NCBI GenBank assembly: GCA_023392225.1
Contig: JAEVZM010000316.1
Location: 1 to 6,280, forward strand
DNA from: Pseudomonadota bacterium
GTDB lineage: Bacteria; Pseudomonadota; Alphaproteobacteria; Rhizobiales; Kaistiaceae
Reading direction: 5' to 3'
DNA: 6,280 bases
The translations under genes and the position numbers were made by a program. This document shows, piece by piece, positions 1 through 5,780 of this stretch (within the stretch, counting starts at the first letter, position 1; each line of letters opens with the position of its first letter). The notes beneath the pieces are model-generated. The model was given only the letters and a program-made list of their open reading frames with translations. It searched no databases and was not told where the DNA came from.

Positions 1-148
1 TCCGACGACGACGAGCTCGACCGAGCGGATCGACTTCGTCGGCGGCGGTCACATCACCATCCTGCACACCTGCACGCTCCGCCGGCAACGGCTGATCAGC
101 GGCAAGTGCGTGTTCTCCTGCGTCGGAGAGATTCTCGAGTACGAGTAG
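1..148 (+). CDS. 3' end of an unidentified protein gene (partial)
   Basis: The reading frame is open from the window edge (first full codon at position 2) and ends at TAG 146-148, giving the last 48 residues of a protein. Nearly every codon ends in G or C (only ggt, caa, gga and att do not, apart from the stop), as in the confirmed genes here, which supports real coding. The tail contains RIDFVGGGHITILHTC and ends in GEILEYE. Its alternating hydrophobic pattern looks like beta strands, but I do not recognise the family and assign no function. Three cysteines lie in the last 30 residues. A strong hairpin begins 21 bases after the stop, which fits the end of a transcription unit. An overlapping minus-strand frame exists but has no recognisable content. 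Confidence 0.6.
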   Translation, partial: PTTTSSTERIDFVGGGHITILHTCTLRRQRLISGKCVFSCVGEILEYE

Positions 149-168
149 CCCGCGGGCATGGTGGGGTG

Positions 169-195
169 CCGGGTCGGGACGGAGTCCCGGCCCGG
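169..195 (+). terminator. GC-rich stem-loop after the upstream gene
   Basis: Arms 169-180 (CCGGGTCGGGAC) and 184-195 (GTCCCGGCCCGG) pair over 12 positions, with a single U-G wobble (174 with 190) and a 3-base loop GGA. It lies 21 bases after the stop of the upstream gene and about 90 bases before the malate synthase start. No T-run follows, so it is not a textbook intrinsic terminator; it may still stop or protect the upstream transcript. Its position argues against the far-upstream ATG at 158 as the start of malate synthase. Confidence 0.5.
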
Positions 196-212
196 GGCCG
201 CGAAGCGCGCGG

Positions 213-240
213 TTGCGTCCGACCGTGTGTATGCCATAGA
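213..240 (+). promoter_or_regulatory. Possible sigma70-like promoter for malate synthase
   Basis: TTGCGT (213-218) and CATAGA (235-240) are separated by 16 bases. They match TTGACA and TATAAT at four and three positions respectively. Transcription would begin near 247, leaving a leader of about 40 bases that contains a small 5-bp stem (251-255 with 261-265). The boxes are weak and were picked because this is the least GC-rich part of the gap. No operator for a glyoxylate-shunt regulator is obvious. Confidence 0.25.
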
Positions 241-286
241 GGGCACGGATGGCGGCAGGACCGCCGAATGGACGGGGATGAGGCAG

Positions 287-1894
287 ATGAGCGAAGGCGA
301 GACGCATATCACGGTCGCAGGGGTTGAGCTGCGCGGGGCCTGGGGGCCGCGCTACGAGGAGGTGCTCAACGACGACACGGTGGCGTTCCTCGTCCAGCTG
401 CAGCGGAAGTTCAACCCGACCCGGCTCCGGCTGCTGCGCCGGCGCGAGGGGCGGCAGCAGGAGCTCGACGCCGGCGCGCTGCCCGACTTCCTGCCCGAGA
501 CGAAGGACGTCCGCGACGGCGACTGGGTGGTGGCGCCGATCCCGCAGGACCTCCAGGACCGTCGCGTCGAGATCACCGGGCCGGTCGACCGCAAGATGAT
601 CATCAACGCCCTCAACTCGGGGGCCAAGGTGTTCATGGCCGACTTCGAGGACGCCAGCTCGCCGACCTGGGCCAACATGGTCGAGGGGCAGATCAACCTC
701 CACGACCGCTGGCTCGGCCAGATCGATTTCACCGACCCGCAGAACGGCAGGGACTACAAGCTCAGCGACGACCCGGCGGTGCTGATCATCCGGCCGCGCG
801 GCTGGCACCTGTCGGAGGAGCACCTGTTCGTCGACGGCCAGCCGATGTCCGGCTCGCTGTTCGATTTCGGCCTCTACGTCTACCTCAACGCGCGGCTGGC
901 GCTCGCGGCGGGTAGCGGGCCGTATTTCTACCTGCCCAAGATGGAGAGCCATCTCGAGGCGCGGCTGTGGAACGACGCCTTCACCTTCGCCGAGGAGGCG
1001 CTCGGCATCCCGCACGGCTCGATCAAGGCGACGGTGCTGATCGAGACGCTGCCGGCGGCGTTCGAGATGGACGAGATCATCTACGAGCTGCGCGACCACA
1101 TGGCCGGGCTCAATTGCGGGCGCTGGGACTACATCTTCTCGTTCATCAAGACGCTCCGCAACAAGCCGGAATACCTCCTGCCCGACCGTGGCCAGGTGGT
1201 GATGGGCAAGGCGTTCCTGCACGCCTATTCGGAGCTCCTGATCAAGACCTGCCACCGTCGCGGCGCCTTCGCCATGGGCGGCATGGCGGCGCAGATTCCC
1301 GACCGCCGCAACCCGGAGGTCAACGCCGCCGCGTTCGAGCGGGTCCGGGCCGACAAGGAGCGCGAGGCCAAGGCCGGCCACGACGGCACCTGGGTGGCGC
1401 ACCCGGACCTGGTGCCAGTGGCGATGGAAGTGTTCGACAAGTACATGCCGACGCCGAACCAACTCAACAAGATGCGGGCCGAGGTCGAGGTCGGGCAGGA
1501 GGATCTCCTCCGCATCCACGAGGGGACGCGGACCGAAGAGGGGATGCGCCAGAACATCCGCGTCGGCGTCCAGTACATCGAGGCGTGGCTGCGCGGCCGC
1601 GGTGCGGTGCCGCTCTACAACCTCATGGAGGACGCCGCGACCGCCGAGATCAGCCGCTCGCAGATCTGGCAGCAGCTCCACTTCGGCGCGACGCTGGAGG
1701 ACGGCCAGACCGTCGACCGGGCGCTGTTCGACCGCCTGCTCGACGAGGAGATGGTGCGGGTGCGCGGCGAGATCGGCACCGAGGCGTACAACGCCGGCCG
1801 CTTCCCGGAGGCGATCGAGATCTTCCGCGACCTGTCGACCGCCGACACGCTGCAGCCGTTCCTGACGCTGCCGGCGTACAAGCTGATCGTCTGA
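287..1894 (+). CDS. aceB: Malate synthase A (glyoxylate shunt)
   Basis: This cytosolic enzyme condenses glyoxylate with acetyl-CoA to malate, the second glyoxylate-shunt step, which allows growth on acetate or fatty acids. From ATG 287 the protein has 535 residues; E. coli AceB has 533. The family signature RDHMAGLNCGRWDYIF is complete at residues 269-284. Expected catalytic residues are present: Arg169 in RPRGWHL, Mg-binding Glu253 in LIETLPA and Asp281 in the signature, and the catalytic base Asp449 in LMEDAATAEISR. VEITGPVDRKMIINALNSGA and KVFMADFEDASSPTW are also typical of the A type; the extra domain of the G type is absent. ATG 278 in the same frame is an alternative start. The in-frame ATG at 158 would add 43 residues unlike the family and lies before the 169-195 hairpin. 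A TGAGG sequence at 279-283 is a close-spaced ribosome site. No isocitrate lyase gene adjoins it. Confidence 0.97.
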   Translation: MSEGETHITVAGVELRGAWGPRYEEVLNDDTVAFLVQLQRKFNPTRLRLLRRREGRQQELDAGALPDFLPETKDVRDGDWVVAPIPQDLQDRRVEITGPVDRKMIINALNSGAKVFMADFEDASSPTWANMVEGQINLHDRWLGQIDFTDPQNGRDYKLSDDPAVLIIRPRGWHLSEEHLFVDGQPMSGSLFDFGLYVYLNARLALAAGSGPYFYLPKMESHLEARLWNDAFTFAEEALGIPHGSIKATVLIETLPAAFEMDEIIYELRDHMAGLNCGRWDYIFSFIKTLRNKPEYLLPDRGQVVMGKAFLHAYSELLIKTCHRRGAFAMGGMAAQIPDRRNPEVNAAAFERVRADKEREAKAGHDGTWVAHPDLVPVAMEVFDKYMPTPNQLNKMRAEVEVGQEDLLRIHEGTRTEEGMRQNIRVGVQYIEAWLRGRGAVPLYNLMEDAATAEISRSQIWQQLHFGATLEDGQTVDRALFDRLLDEEMVRVRGEIGTEAYNAGRFPEAIEIFRDLSTADTLQPFLTLPAYKLIV

Positions 1895-1910
1895 GGCGAG
1901 GCGGTAATGG

Positions 1911-1930
1911 CGGGAGCGAATGCGCTCCCG
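1911..1930. terminator. Perfect stem-loop between convergent genes
   Basis: CGGGAGCG (1911-1918) and CGCTCCCG (1923-1930) form a perfect 8-bp stem around a 4-base loop AATG. The stem starts 17 bases after the malate synthase stop and directly abuts the exporter's stop codon (1931-1933 on the opposite strand). It is therefore well placed as a shared, two-way terminator for converging transcripts. No T-run follows on either strand, so termination efficiency is uncertain. Confidence 0.6.
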
Positions 1931-3421
1931 TCAGTGCCCCGAGTGGGCCTCGCCGACGTCGAGGGCCTTCCGGAGCGGCAGCTCCCGCATCCGGATCTGG
2001 GCGATGAAGGAGATGAACAGCGCCACGGCGGCGGCATAGAACACCGCGCCGAACACGCCGCCGAAATCGGCGCCCGATGCGCTGCCGGCGAGGATCACGG
2101 ACTGCACCGAGCCTTCCACGGTGCCGGCCGCCGCGGCGAGGAAGATGGCGCTGAAGGCCGGCACCAGCATGGCGCCGCCGAGCGAGCGCGAGAAGTTGAG
2201 GACGCCGGTGGTGGTGCCGAGCTGGCGGAGCGGCACCGCGTTCTGGACCGAGGTCACCGTGATCGGGAACACGGTGCCGAGGCCGATGCCGATCACCGCG
2301 AGCACGATCTCGACGCCGATGAAGGGCAGCGACGCCGGGAACGCGCCGAGCAACACCGTGACCACGGTCGCGAGGCCAAGGCCGAGCACCGAGACCCACT
2401 TGTAGCGCGCGCGCCGCGCCATCACCCGGCCGGCGAGCGTCGCGCCGGTCACGGTCCCGCCCATCAGGGCGATCAGCGCCGTGCCGGAGGCGGCGGCGCT
2501 GAGGCCGATCACCGCTTCGAAGTAGAGCGGGACGAACACCGACAGGCCGACCAGCGCGCCGACCGAGAAGAACAGGGCGATGACGCCCCAGAACACCACC
2601 TGCTCGCGGAGGATGCTGAGCGGGATGAACGGCTCGGCCGCGGAGGCGAGGCGCCAGCCGAACAGGCCCCAGCCGACGATCGAGAGGGCGATCAGCCCGA
2701 GGATTTCCGGCGAGGCCCAGGGGAAGGTCTCGCCGCCGAGGGTGAGCGCGATGAGGAGCGACGCCGCCGAGACCAGCATCAAGAGCGCGCCGAGGATGTC
2801 GATCCGGTGCGGCTGCTCGTGGCGCGGCAGGCGCTTGAGCACGGTGCTGGTCATCAGCCAGGCGCCGATGCCGAGCGGCAGGTTGACCCAGAAGATGAAC
2901 GACCAGTGGAGGTATTCGGCAAAGAAGCCGCCGAGCACCGGGCCGCCCACCGACGAGGTCATGAACACGGTGGCGAAATAGGCCTGGTAGCGGCCGCGCT
3001 CGGCCGGCGCGACGATGTCGCCGACGATGGTCTGGCCGAGCGAGATCAGGGCGCCGCCGCCGAGGCCCTGGAAGGCGCGGGCGGCGATCAGCATGTAGAT
3101 GTCGCGCGAGAGGGCGCAGGCGACGGAGCCGACGAGGAAGATGGCGATGGCGATGAGCAGCATCGCCCGGCGCCCGTGGATGTCGCTGAGCTTGCCGTAG
3201 ATCGGCGTCACCACCACCGAGGTCAGGAGGTACGCCGTCACCACCCACGACAGGCTCTGCACGTTCCCCAGCTCGCGGCCGATGGTCGGCAGCGCGGTGG
3301 CGACGATGGTCTGGTCGAGCGCGCCGAGGAACATGGCGAGCATGACGCCGATGAGGATGACGCGGATGTCGGCATGGGACAGCCGGGCGGGGGCCGGCGC
3401 GATCGGAGTGGGGGCGTTCAT
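1931..3421 (-). CDS. DHA2-family (EmrB/QacA-type) MFS drug exporter
   Basis: This is a 496-residue inner-membrane proton antiporter of the 14-helix DHA2 class, likely exporting a toxic compound. Family motifs occur in order: motif D1 LDQTIVATALP at 35-45, motif A GKLSDIHGRR at 76-85, motif B RAFQGLGGG at 115-123, and antiporter motif C GGPVLGG at 159-165, followed by the typical WSFIFWVNLPLG at 173-184. Long hydrophobic segments continue to about residue 475. The start at 3421 gives a conventional short N-terminus (MNAPTPIAPAP) before helix 1; a weak GGGA lies 7 bases upstream. An in-frame ATG at 3517 would read through both operators and is rejected. The gene is divergent from a TetR regulator and has an identical operator 16 bp before its start, so repression with substrate-driven induction is expected. 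The substrate cannot be read from sequence. No membrane-fusion or outer-membrane partner gene adjoins it. Confidence 0.95.
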   Translation of the reverse strand: MNAPTPIAPAPARLSHADIRVILIGVMLAMFLGALDQTIVATALPTIGRELGNVQSLSWVVTAYLLTSVVVTPIYGKLSDIHGRRAMLLIAIAIFLVGSVACALSRDIYMLIAARAFQGLGGGALISLGQTIVGDIVAPAERGRYQAYFATVFMTSSVGGPVLGGFFAEYLHWSFIFWVNLPLGIGAWLMTSTVLKRLPRHEQPHRIDILGALLMLVSAASLLIALTLGGETFPWASPEILGLIALSIVGWGLFGWRLASAAEPFIPLSILREQVVFWGVIALFFSVGALVGLSVFVPLYFEAVIGLSAAASGTALIALMGGTVTGATLAGRVMARRARYKWVSVLGLGLATVVTVLLGAFPASLPFIGVEIVLAVIGIGLGTVFPITVTSVQNAVPLRQLGTTTGVLNFSRSLGGAMLVPAFSAIFLAAAAGTVEGSVQSVILAGSASGADFGGVFGAVFYAAAVALFISFIAQIRMRELPLRKALDVGEAHSGH

Positions 3422-3437
3422 GGCAGGATCCCGAAAT

Positions 3438-3454
3438 GACCGAACGGTTCGGTC
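3438..3454. promoter_or_regulatory. Operator 1: 17-bp perfect inverted repeat before the exporter
   Basis: GACCGAAC-G-GTTCGGTC is a perfect 8-bp inverted repeat around a central G (3446). It lies 16 bp upstream of the exporter start codon. The same 17 bases (18 counting the preceding T) recur at 3493-3509. Repeat length and symmetry suit a TetR-family dimer. That the neighbouring regulator binds here is inference. Confidence 0.85.
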
Positions 3455-3459
3455 GGGGC

Positions 3460-3490
3460 TTGACCTAGCACCGAGGAACGGGCAGATCAA
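3460..3490. promoter_or_regulatory. Candidate overlapping divergent promoters between the operators
   Basis: On the plus strand, TTGACC (3460-3465) could be a -35 box, followed after 17 bases by a poor -10 at 3483-3488. On the minus strand, TTGATC (3490-3485) is followed after 17 bases by TAGGTC (3467-3462). Each -35 box would overlap the other promoter's -10 box, and both start sites would fall at or beside an operator (about 3495 and 3455). The -35 boxes are reasonable and the -10 boxes weak, so the exact assignment is tentative. Confidence 0.35.
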
Positions 3491-3491
3491 G

Positions 3492-3510
3492 TGACCGAAC
3501 GGTTCGGTCA
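3492..3510. promoter_or_regulatory. Operator 2: 19-bp perfect inverted repeat before the TetR gene
   Basis: TGACCGAAC-G-GTTCGGTCA is a perfect 9-bp inverted repeat whose inner 17 bases (3493-3509) are identical to operator 1. The inner repeat lies 17 bp upstream of the regulator's ATG at 3527, mirroring the 16-bp spacing on the exporter side. Centre-to-centre distance between operators is 55 bp, about five helical turns. The alternative GTG start of the regulator (3491) sits at the edge of this site, which is one reason to prefer ATG 3527. Confidence 0.85.
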
Positions 3511-3526
3511 GGAACACATTCCCGAC

Positions 3527-4165
3527 ATGGCGCAGGCAGGCAGGCTGCAGACTGAGGAGGCCGTGGATCCGGATCCCGCAAAGGTCCGCCAGATCCTCGA
3601 CGGGGCGCGGGAGGTGTTCCTCCGCCTCGGCTTCGATGGTGCGAGCATGGGGGAGGTCGCCCGTGCCGCAGGCGTCTCGAAGGGCACGCTCTACGTCTAT
3701 TTCGAGAACAAGGCGGAGCTGTTCTCAGCCCTCATCGCCGACGAGCGGAAGCGCGCCAAGCGCGAGTTCGGGCTCGACCCGAGCCACGACGACATCGCCG
3801 GCGCGCTGCGGAGCTATGGCCGGAACCTCCTCGCCTATGTGAGCCGCACCCGCAACATCCAGACGGTGCGGACGGTGGTGGCGATCGCCGAGAAGTTCCC
3901 CAAGGTCGGAGAGGACTGGTACCGGGACGGCCCGCTGCGCGGCCTCGATCACATGCGGACCTTCATCGAGGCGCAGGTAGCGGCCCGACGCCTCGCCGTC
4001 GACGACAGCATGATGGCGGCACGCCAGCTGCAGGTGCTGTTCTATGCCGGCATCGTCAACGAGATGCTCTACGGGGTGCGCGGGCAGCCGGACGAGGCCG
4101 AGATCGGGCGGGTGGTCGATGCCGCCGTCGAGACCTTCCTCGCCCGCTATAGCCGGGCACGCTGA
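3527..4165 (+). CDS. TetR/AcrR-family repressor, probable regulator of the divergent exporter
   Basis: This 212-residue DNA-binding dimer probably represses itself and the divergent MFS gene. The N-terminal TetR domain begins near residue 19. Its helix-turn-helix spans about 40-59, with GEVARAAGVSKGTLYVYF containing the recognition helix, followed by NKAELF. The remaining residues form the helical ligand-binding and dimer domain; IAEKFPKVGEDWYRDGP at about 120-136 resembles AefR-like C-terminal domains. ATG 3527 is chosen because a GTG at 3491 would encode 12 extra residues from within the operator. AGGA at 3510-3513 is the nearest ribosome site, at a long 13-base spacing, so the start is probable rather than certain. 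The ligand is unknown but is expected to be a compound pumped by the exporter. The stop lies 3 bp from the stop of the convergent transpeptidase gene. Confidence 0.93.
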   Translation: MAQAGRLQTEEAVDPDPAKVRQILDGAREVFLRLGFDGASMGEVARAAGVSKGTLYVYFENKAELFSALIADERKRAKREFGLDPSHDDIAGALRSYGRNLLAYVSRTRNIQTVRTVVAIAEKFPKVGEDWYRDGPLRGLDHMRTFIEAQVAARRLAVDDSMMAARQLQVLFYAGIVNEMLYGVRGQPDEAEIGRVVDAAVETFLARYSRAR

Positions 4166-4168
4166 GCG

Positions 4169-4891
4169 TCAGAGGACGACGACCTTCGCCCCCACCTTGG
4201 CGCGATTGTAGAGGTCGACCACGTCCTTGTTGAGCATGCGGATGCAGCCCGAGGAGACGTTGAGGCCGATGGTCCACGGCTCCGATGTGCCGTGGATGCG
4301 GTACATGGTGTCGTTGCCGCCGCGGTAGAGGTAGAGGGCCCGGGCGCCGAGCGGGTTCTGCGGTCCGCCGGCCATCTGCGCCGGGAGGGTCCGGCCGCGC
4401 GCCTTCTCGCGCGCGATCATCTCCGGCGGCGGGGTCCAGGTCGGCCACTCGGCCTTCCGGCCGATGCTGACCGTGCCGTTCCAGCCGAAGCCCTCGCGCC
4501 CGACGCCGATGCCGTAGCGGATCGCCTTGCCGTCGCCGAGCACGTAGTAGAGGAAGTGCTGGCGCGGATTGACGACGATCGTGCCGGGCTTCTCGCTGGT
4601 CTTGTAGCTGACGATCTGCCGGCGGTACTGGCGCGGCGCGACGCGGTTGCGGTTGACGTCCTCGGGATAGAACGAGCCGCCGGGCGTCAGGTTGAGGTTA
4701 AGGCCGTTGCCGAACAGCGGCTGGCGTTCGCCCGAGCTGCCACTCCCGCCGCCACTGCCATTGCCGCCCAGCGGGCCGGAGCCGAGGTCCATGTTGTCGA
4801 CGAGGTCGCGGAAGAACCCGGCCTGCGCAGGTAGGCCCGTCGCGATCGCTGCCGCAAATGCCACAGCCGTGGCAAGCTTCCGCCAGTTCAT
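4169..4891 (-). CDS. Secreted L,D-transpeptidase (YkuD / ErfK-YbiS family)
   Basis: The 240-residue precursor is predicted to act in the periplasm, forming 3-3 peptidoglycan cross-links or attaching proteins to peptidoglycan. Residues 1-24 form a signal peptide: MNWRK, a hydrophobic core, then AQA, with likely cleavage before GFF. A Gly/Ser-rich linker spans about 37-55. The catalytic YkuD domain starts near residue 103 (GTIVVNPRQHFLYYV) and runs to the C-terminus. The active site is intact: His200 in HGT, then SSGCIRM with Ser214, Gly215, Cys216 and Arg218. ATG 4891 is preferred over the in-frame ATG at 4921 because GGGGAG (4898-4903) lies 6 bases upstream and the shorter form starts directly at a signal peptide. 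The sequence does not decide between cross-linking and protein-anchoring activity. The gene is divergent from tag and does not share its promoter direction. Confidence 0.94.
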   Translation of the reverse strand: MNWRKLATAVAFAAAIATGLPAQAGFFRDLVDNMDLGSGPLGGNGSGGGSGSSGERQPLFGNGLNLNLTPGGSFYPEDVNRNRVAPRQYRRQIVSYKTSEKPGTIVVNPRQHFLYYVLGDGKAIRYGIGVGREGFGWNGTVSIGRKAEWPTWTPPPEMIAREKARGRTLPAQMAGGPQNPLGARALYLYRGGNDTMYRIHGTSEPWTIGLNVSSGCIRMLNKDVVDLYNRAKVGAKVVVL

Positions 4892-4903
4892 GACCCACTC
4901 CCC

Positions 4904-5062
4904 GACCCGTCGTACCGGCATTCCGCGCCAAGGCGGATGGTTCGACCTACGCAGTTACTGCAGGTAGGATACGAATCCTGACAAAATCCGGCAACCCGCT
5001 TCGGAATAACGTTGCGGTGAGGGCCGGCGGGGCGGATTCGCCCGCGCGCCCCGATCCTATGC
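4904..5062. promoter_or_regulatory. Divergent control region between the L,D-transpeptidase and tag genes
   Basis: This gap must hold the promoters of two divergent genes. It is less GC-rich than its surroundings in the middle. Two dyads are visible: CCTACGCAG-TTA-CTGC(AG)GTAGG at 4946-4968, with a 2-base bulge, and AGGAT-ACGA-ATCCT at 4966-4979, so the two overlap by three bases. TTGTCA on the minus strand (4984-4979) is a good -35 candidate for the transpeptidase gene. The overlapping plus-strand CTGACA (4978-4983) could serve tag. Neither has a convincing -10 box. No regulator can be assigned. Confidence 0.35.
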
Positions 5063-5074
5063 GGGAAGGAAACC

Positions 5075-5710
5075 ATGGCACCACGGGAATCGATCATCAC
5101 GGGCGAGGACGGCAAGGCGCGCTGCTTCTGGGGGGCTGGAACGCCCGACTACGCCGTCTATCACGACGGCGAGTGGGGGCGCCCCGTCGCCGACGATGTC
5201 CGCCTGTTCGAGAAGATTTGTCTCGAGGGTTTCCAGTCCGGCCTGTCGTGGCTGACGATCCTTCGCAAGCGCGAGAACTTCCGGAGCGCCTTCGCCGGGT
5301 TCGACTTCCAAAAGGTGGCGAAATTCGGCGAGAAGGACGTGGCGCGCCTCCTGGCCGATGCCGGAATCGTGCGCCACCGCGGCAAGATCGAATCGACCAT
5401 CAACAACGCCCGGCGGGCGGTGGAGCTGGTCGAGCGGGAAGGCTCGCTCGCCGCCTTCGTGTGGCGCTACGAGCCGGCACCCGAGGCCCGGCCGCAGCAT
5501 TTCGACTGGGCCACCCTGTCGGCCCTGGGCAAGACGCCGGAATCCACTGCGCTGTCGAAGGAGTTGAAGAAGCGCGGCTGGAGCTTCGTCGGGCCGACGA
5601 CGATGTACGCCTTCATGCAGGGTGTCGGCATCGTCAACGACCATCTCGACGGCTGCTTCTGCCGGCAGGAGGTCGAGAAACTGCGGAAGGGGTTCCGGCG
5701 CCCGCGGTGA
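5075..5710 (+). CDS. tag: DNA-3-methyladenine glycosylase I
   Basis: This 211-residue enzyme removes 3-methyladenine from alkylated DNA and so starts base excision repair. It belongs to the helix-hairpin-helix glycosylases that carry a structural zinc. All key residues of E. coli Tag are present with matching spacing: zinc ligands Cys17 and His30 (as Cys4 and His17 in E. coli) and His190 and Cys194 in NDHLDGC (as His175 and Cys179), catalytic Glu51 in CLEGFQSGLSW (as Glu38), and base-pocket Trp59 (as Trp46). The extra 13 N-terminal residues are unremarkable. ATG 5075 is supported by GGGAAGGA at 5063-5070, 4 bases upstream. The ligase gene follows 70 bp downstream on the same strand, so read-through could couple two repair steps, although that gap holds its own candidate promoter. 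Confidence 0.97.
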   Translation: MAPRESIITGEDGKARCFWGAGTPDYAVYHDGEWGRPVADDVRLFEKICLEGFQSGLSWLTILRKRENFRSAFAGFDFQKVAKFGEKDVARLLADAGIVRHRGKIESTINNARRAVELVEREGSLAAFVWRYEPAPEARPQHFDWATLSALGKTPESTALSKELKKRGWSFVGPTTMYAFMQGVGIVNDHLDGCFCRQEVEKLRKGFRRPR

Positions 5711-5713
5711 GCC

Positions 5714-5739
5714 GGAACGCGCCCGGCGGGCCGCCCGTT
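5714..5739 (+). promoter_or_regulatory. Candidate EcfG (general stress response) promoter for the DNA ligase
   Basis: GGAAC (5714-5718) and CGTT (5736-5739) are separated by 17 bases. This exactly matches the GGAAC-N16/17-CGTT consensus known for EcfG-type sigma factors of alphaproteobacteria. It begins 4 bases after the tag stop codon. Transcription would start near 5746, about 35 bases before the ligase ATG, leaving room for the ribosome site at 5764-5769. I found no other match on either strand of this window by eye. Function depends on the host having an EcfG sigma factor, which the window cannot show. Confidence 0.55.
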
Positions 5740-5780
5740 GTCGGGGATCGGCCCAACGCCCGCGAGAGGTGACGCCTGCC

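Noticed and set aside
158..286. N-terminal extension of malate synthase from ATG 158
   Set aside because: It would add 43 residues not found in the family, starts before a strong hairpin and lacks a good ribosome site. ATG 287 gives the usual length.
967..2007. A 346-codon plus-strand frame inside malate synthase
   Set aside because: It is a +1 shadow of the malate synthase gene, composed mainly of Arg, Gly, Ala, Pro and Asp.
1650..3248. A 532-codon minus-strand frame overlapping the exporter and the end of malate synthase
   Set aside because: It is an Arg/Pro/Ala-rich frame-shifted shadow that runs across two confirmed genes and shows no family motif.
1907..3439. A 510-codon open frame on the plus strand across the exporter gene
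   Set aside because: It is rich in Arg, Glu, His, Asp and Gly with no domain pattern, as expected for the antisense of a GC-rich membrane-protein gene. The minus-strand frame has complete MFS motifs.
3475..3505. GGAAC at 3475-3479 as an EcfG -35 box for the TetR gene
   Set aside because: No CGTT follows at 16-18 bases; the nearby sequence is the operator palindrome.
3491..3526. GTG start at 3491 for the TetR gene
   Set aside because: It would make the operator part of the coding sequence, adding 12 residues of palindrome-derived protein. ATG 3527 leaves symmetric spacing with the exporter side. It is not formally excluded.
4142..4158. GCCCG...CGGGC stem at the end of the TetR gene as a terminator
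   Set aside because: It is only a 5-bp stem with a 7-base loop, lies inside the coding sequence and has no T-run.
4989..5013. Possible EcfG promoter near CGTT at 5010-5013 before tag
   Set aside because: No GGAAC lies 16-17 bases upstream. GGCAAC at 4990-4995 has an inserted base and the wrong spacing, and GGAAT at 5003-5007 is far too close.
5728..5754. GGGCCG...CGGCCC inverted repeat between tag and the ligase as a terminator
   Set aside because: It has a 6-bp stem with a 15-base loop, no T-run, and overlaps the candidate stress promoter. It is expected at this GC content.
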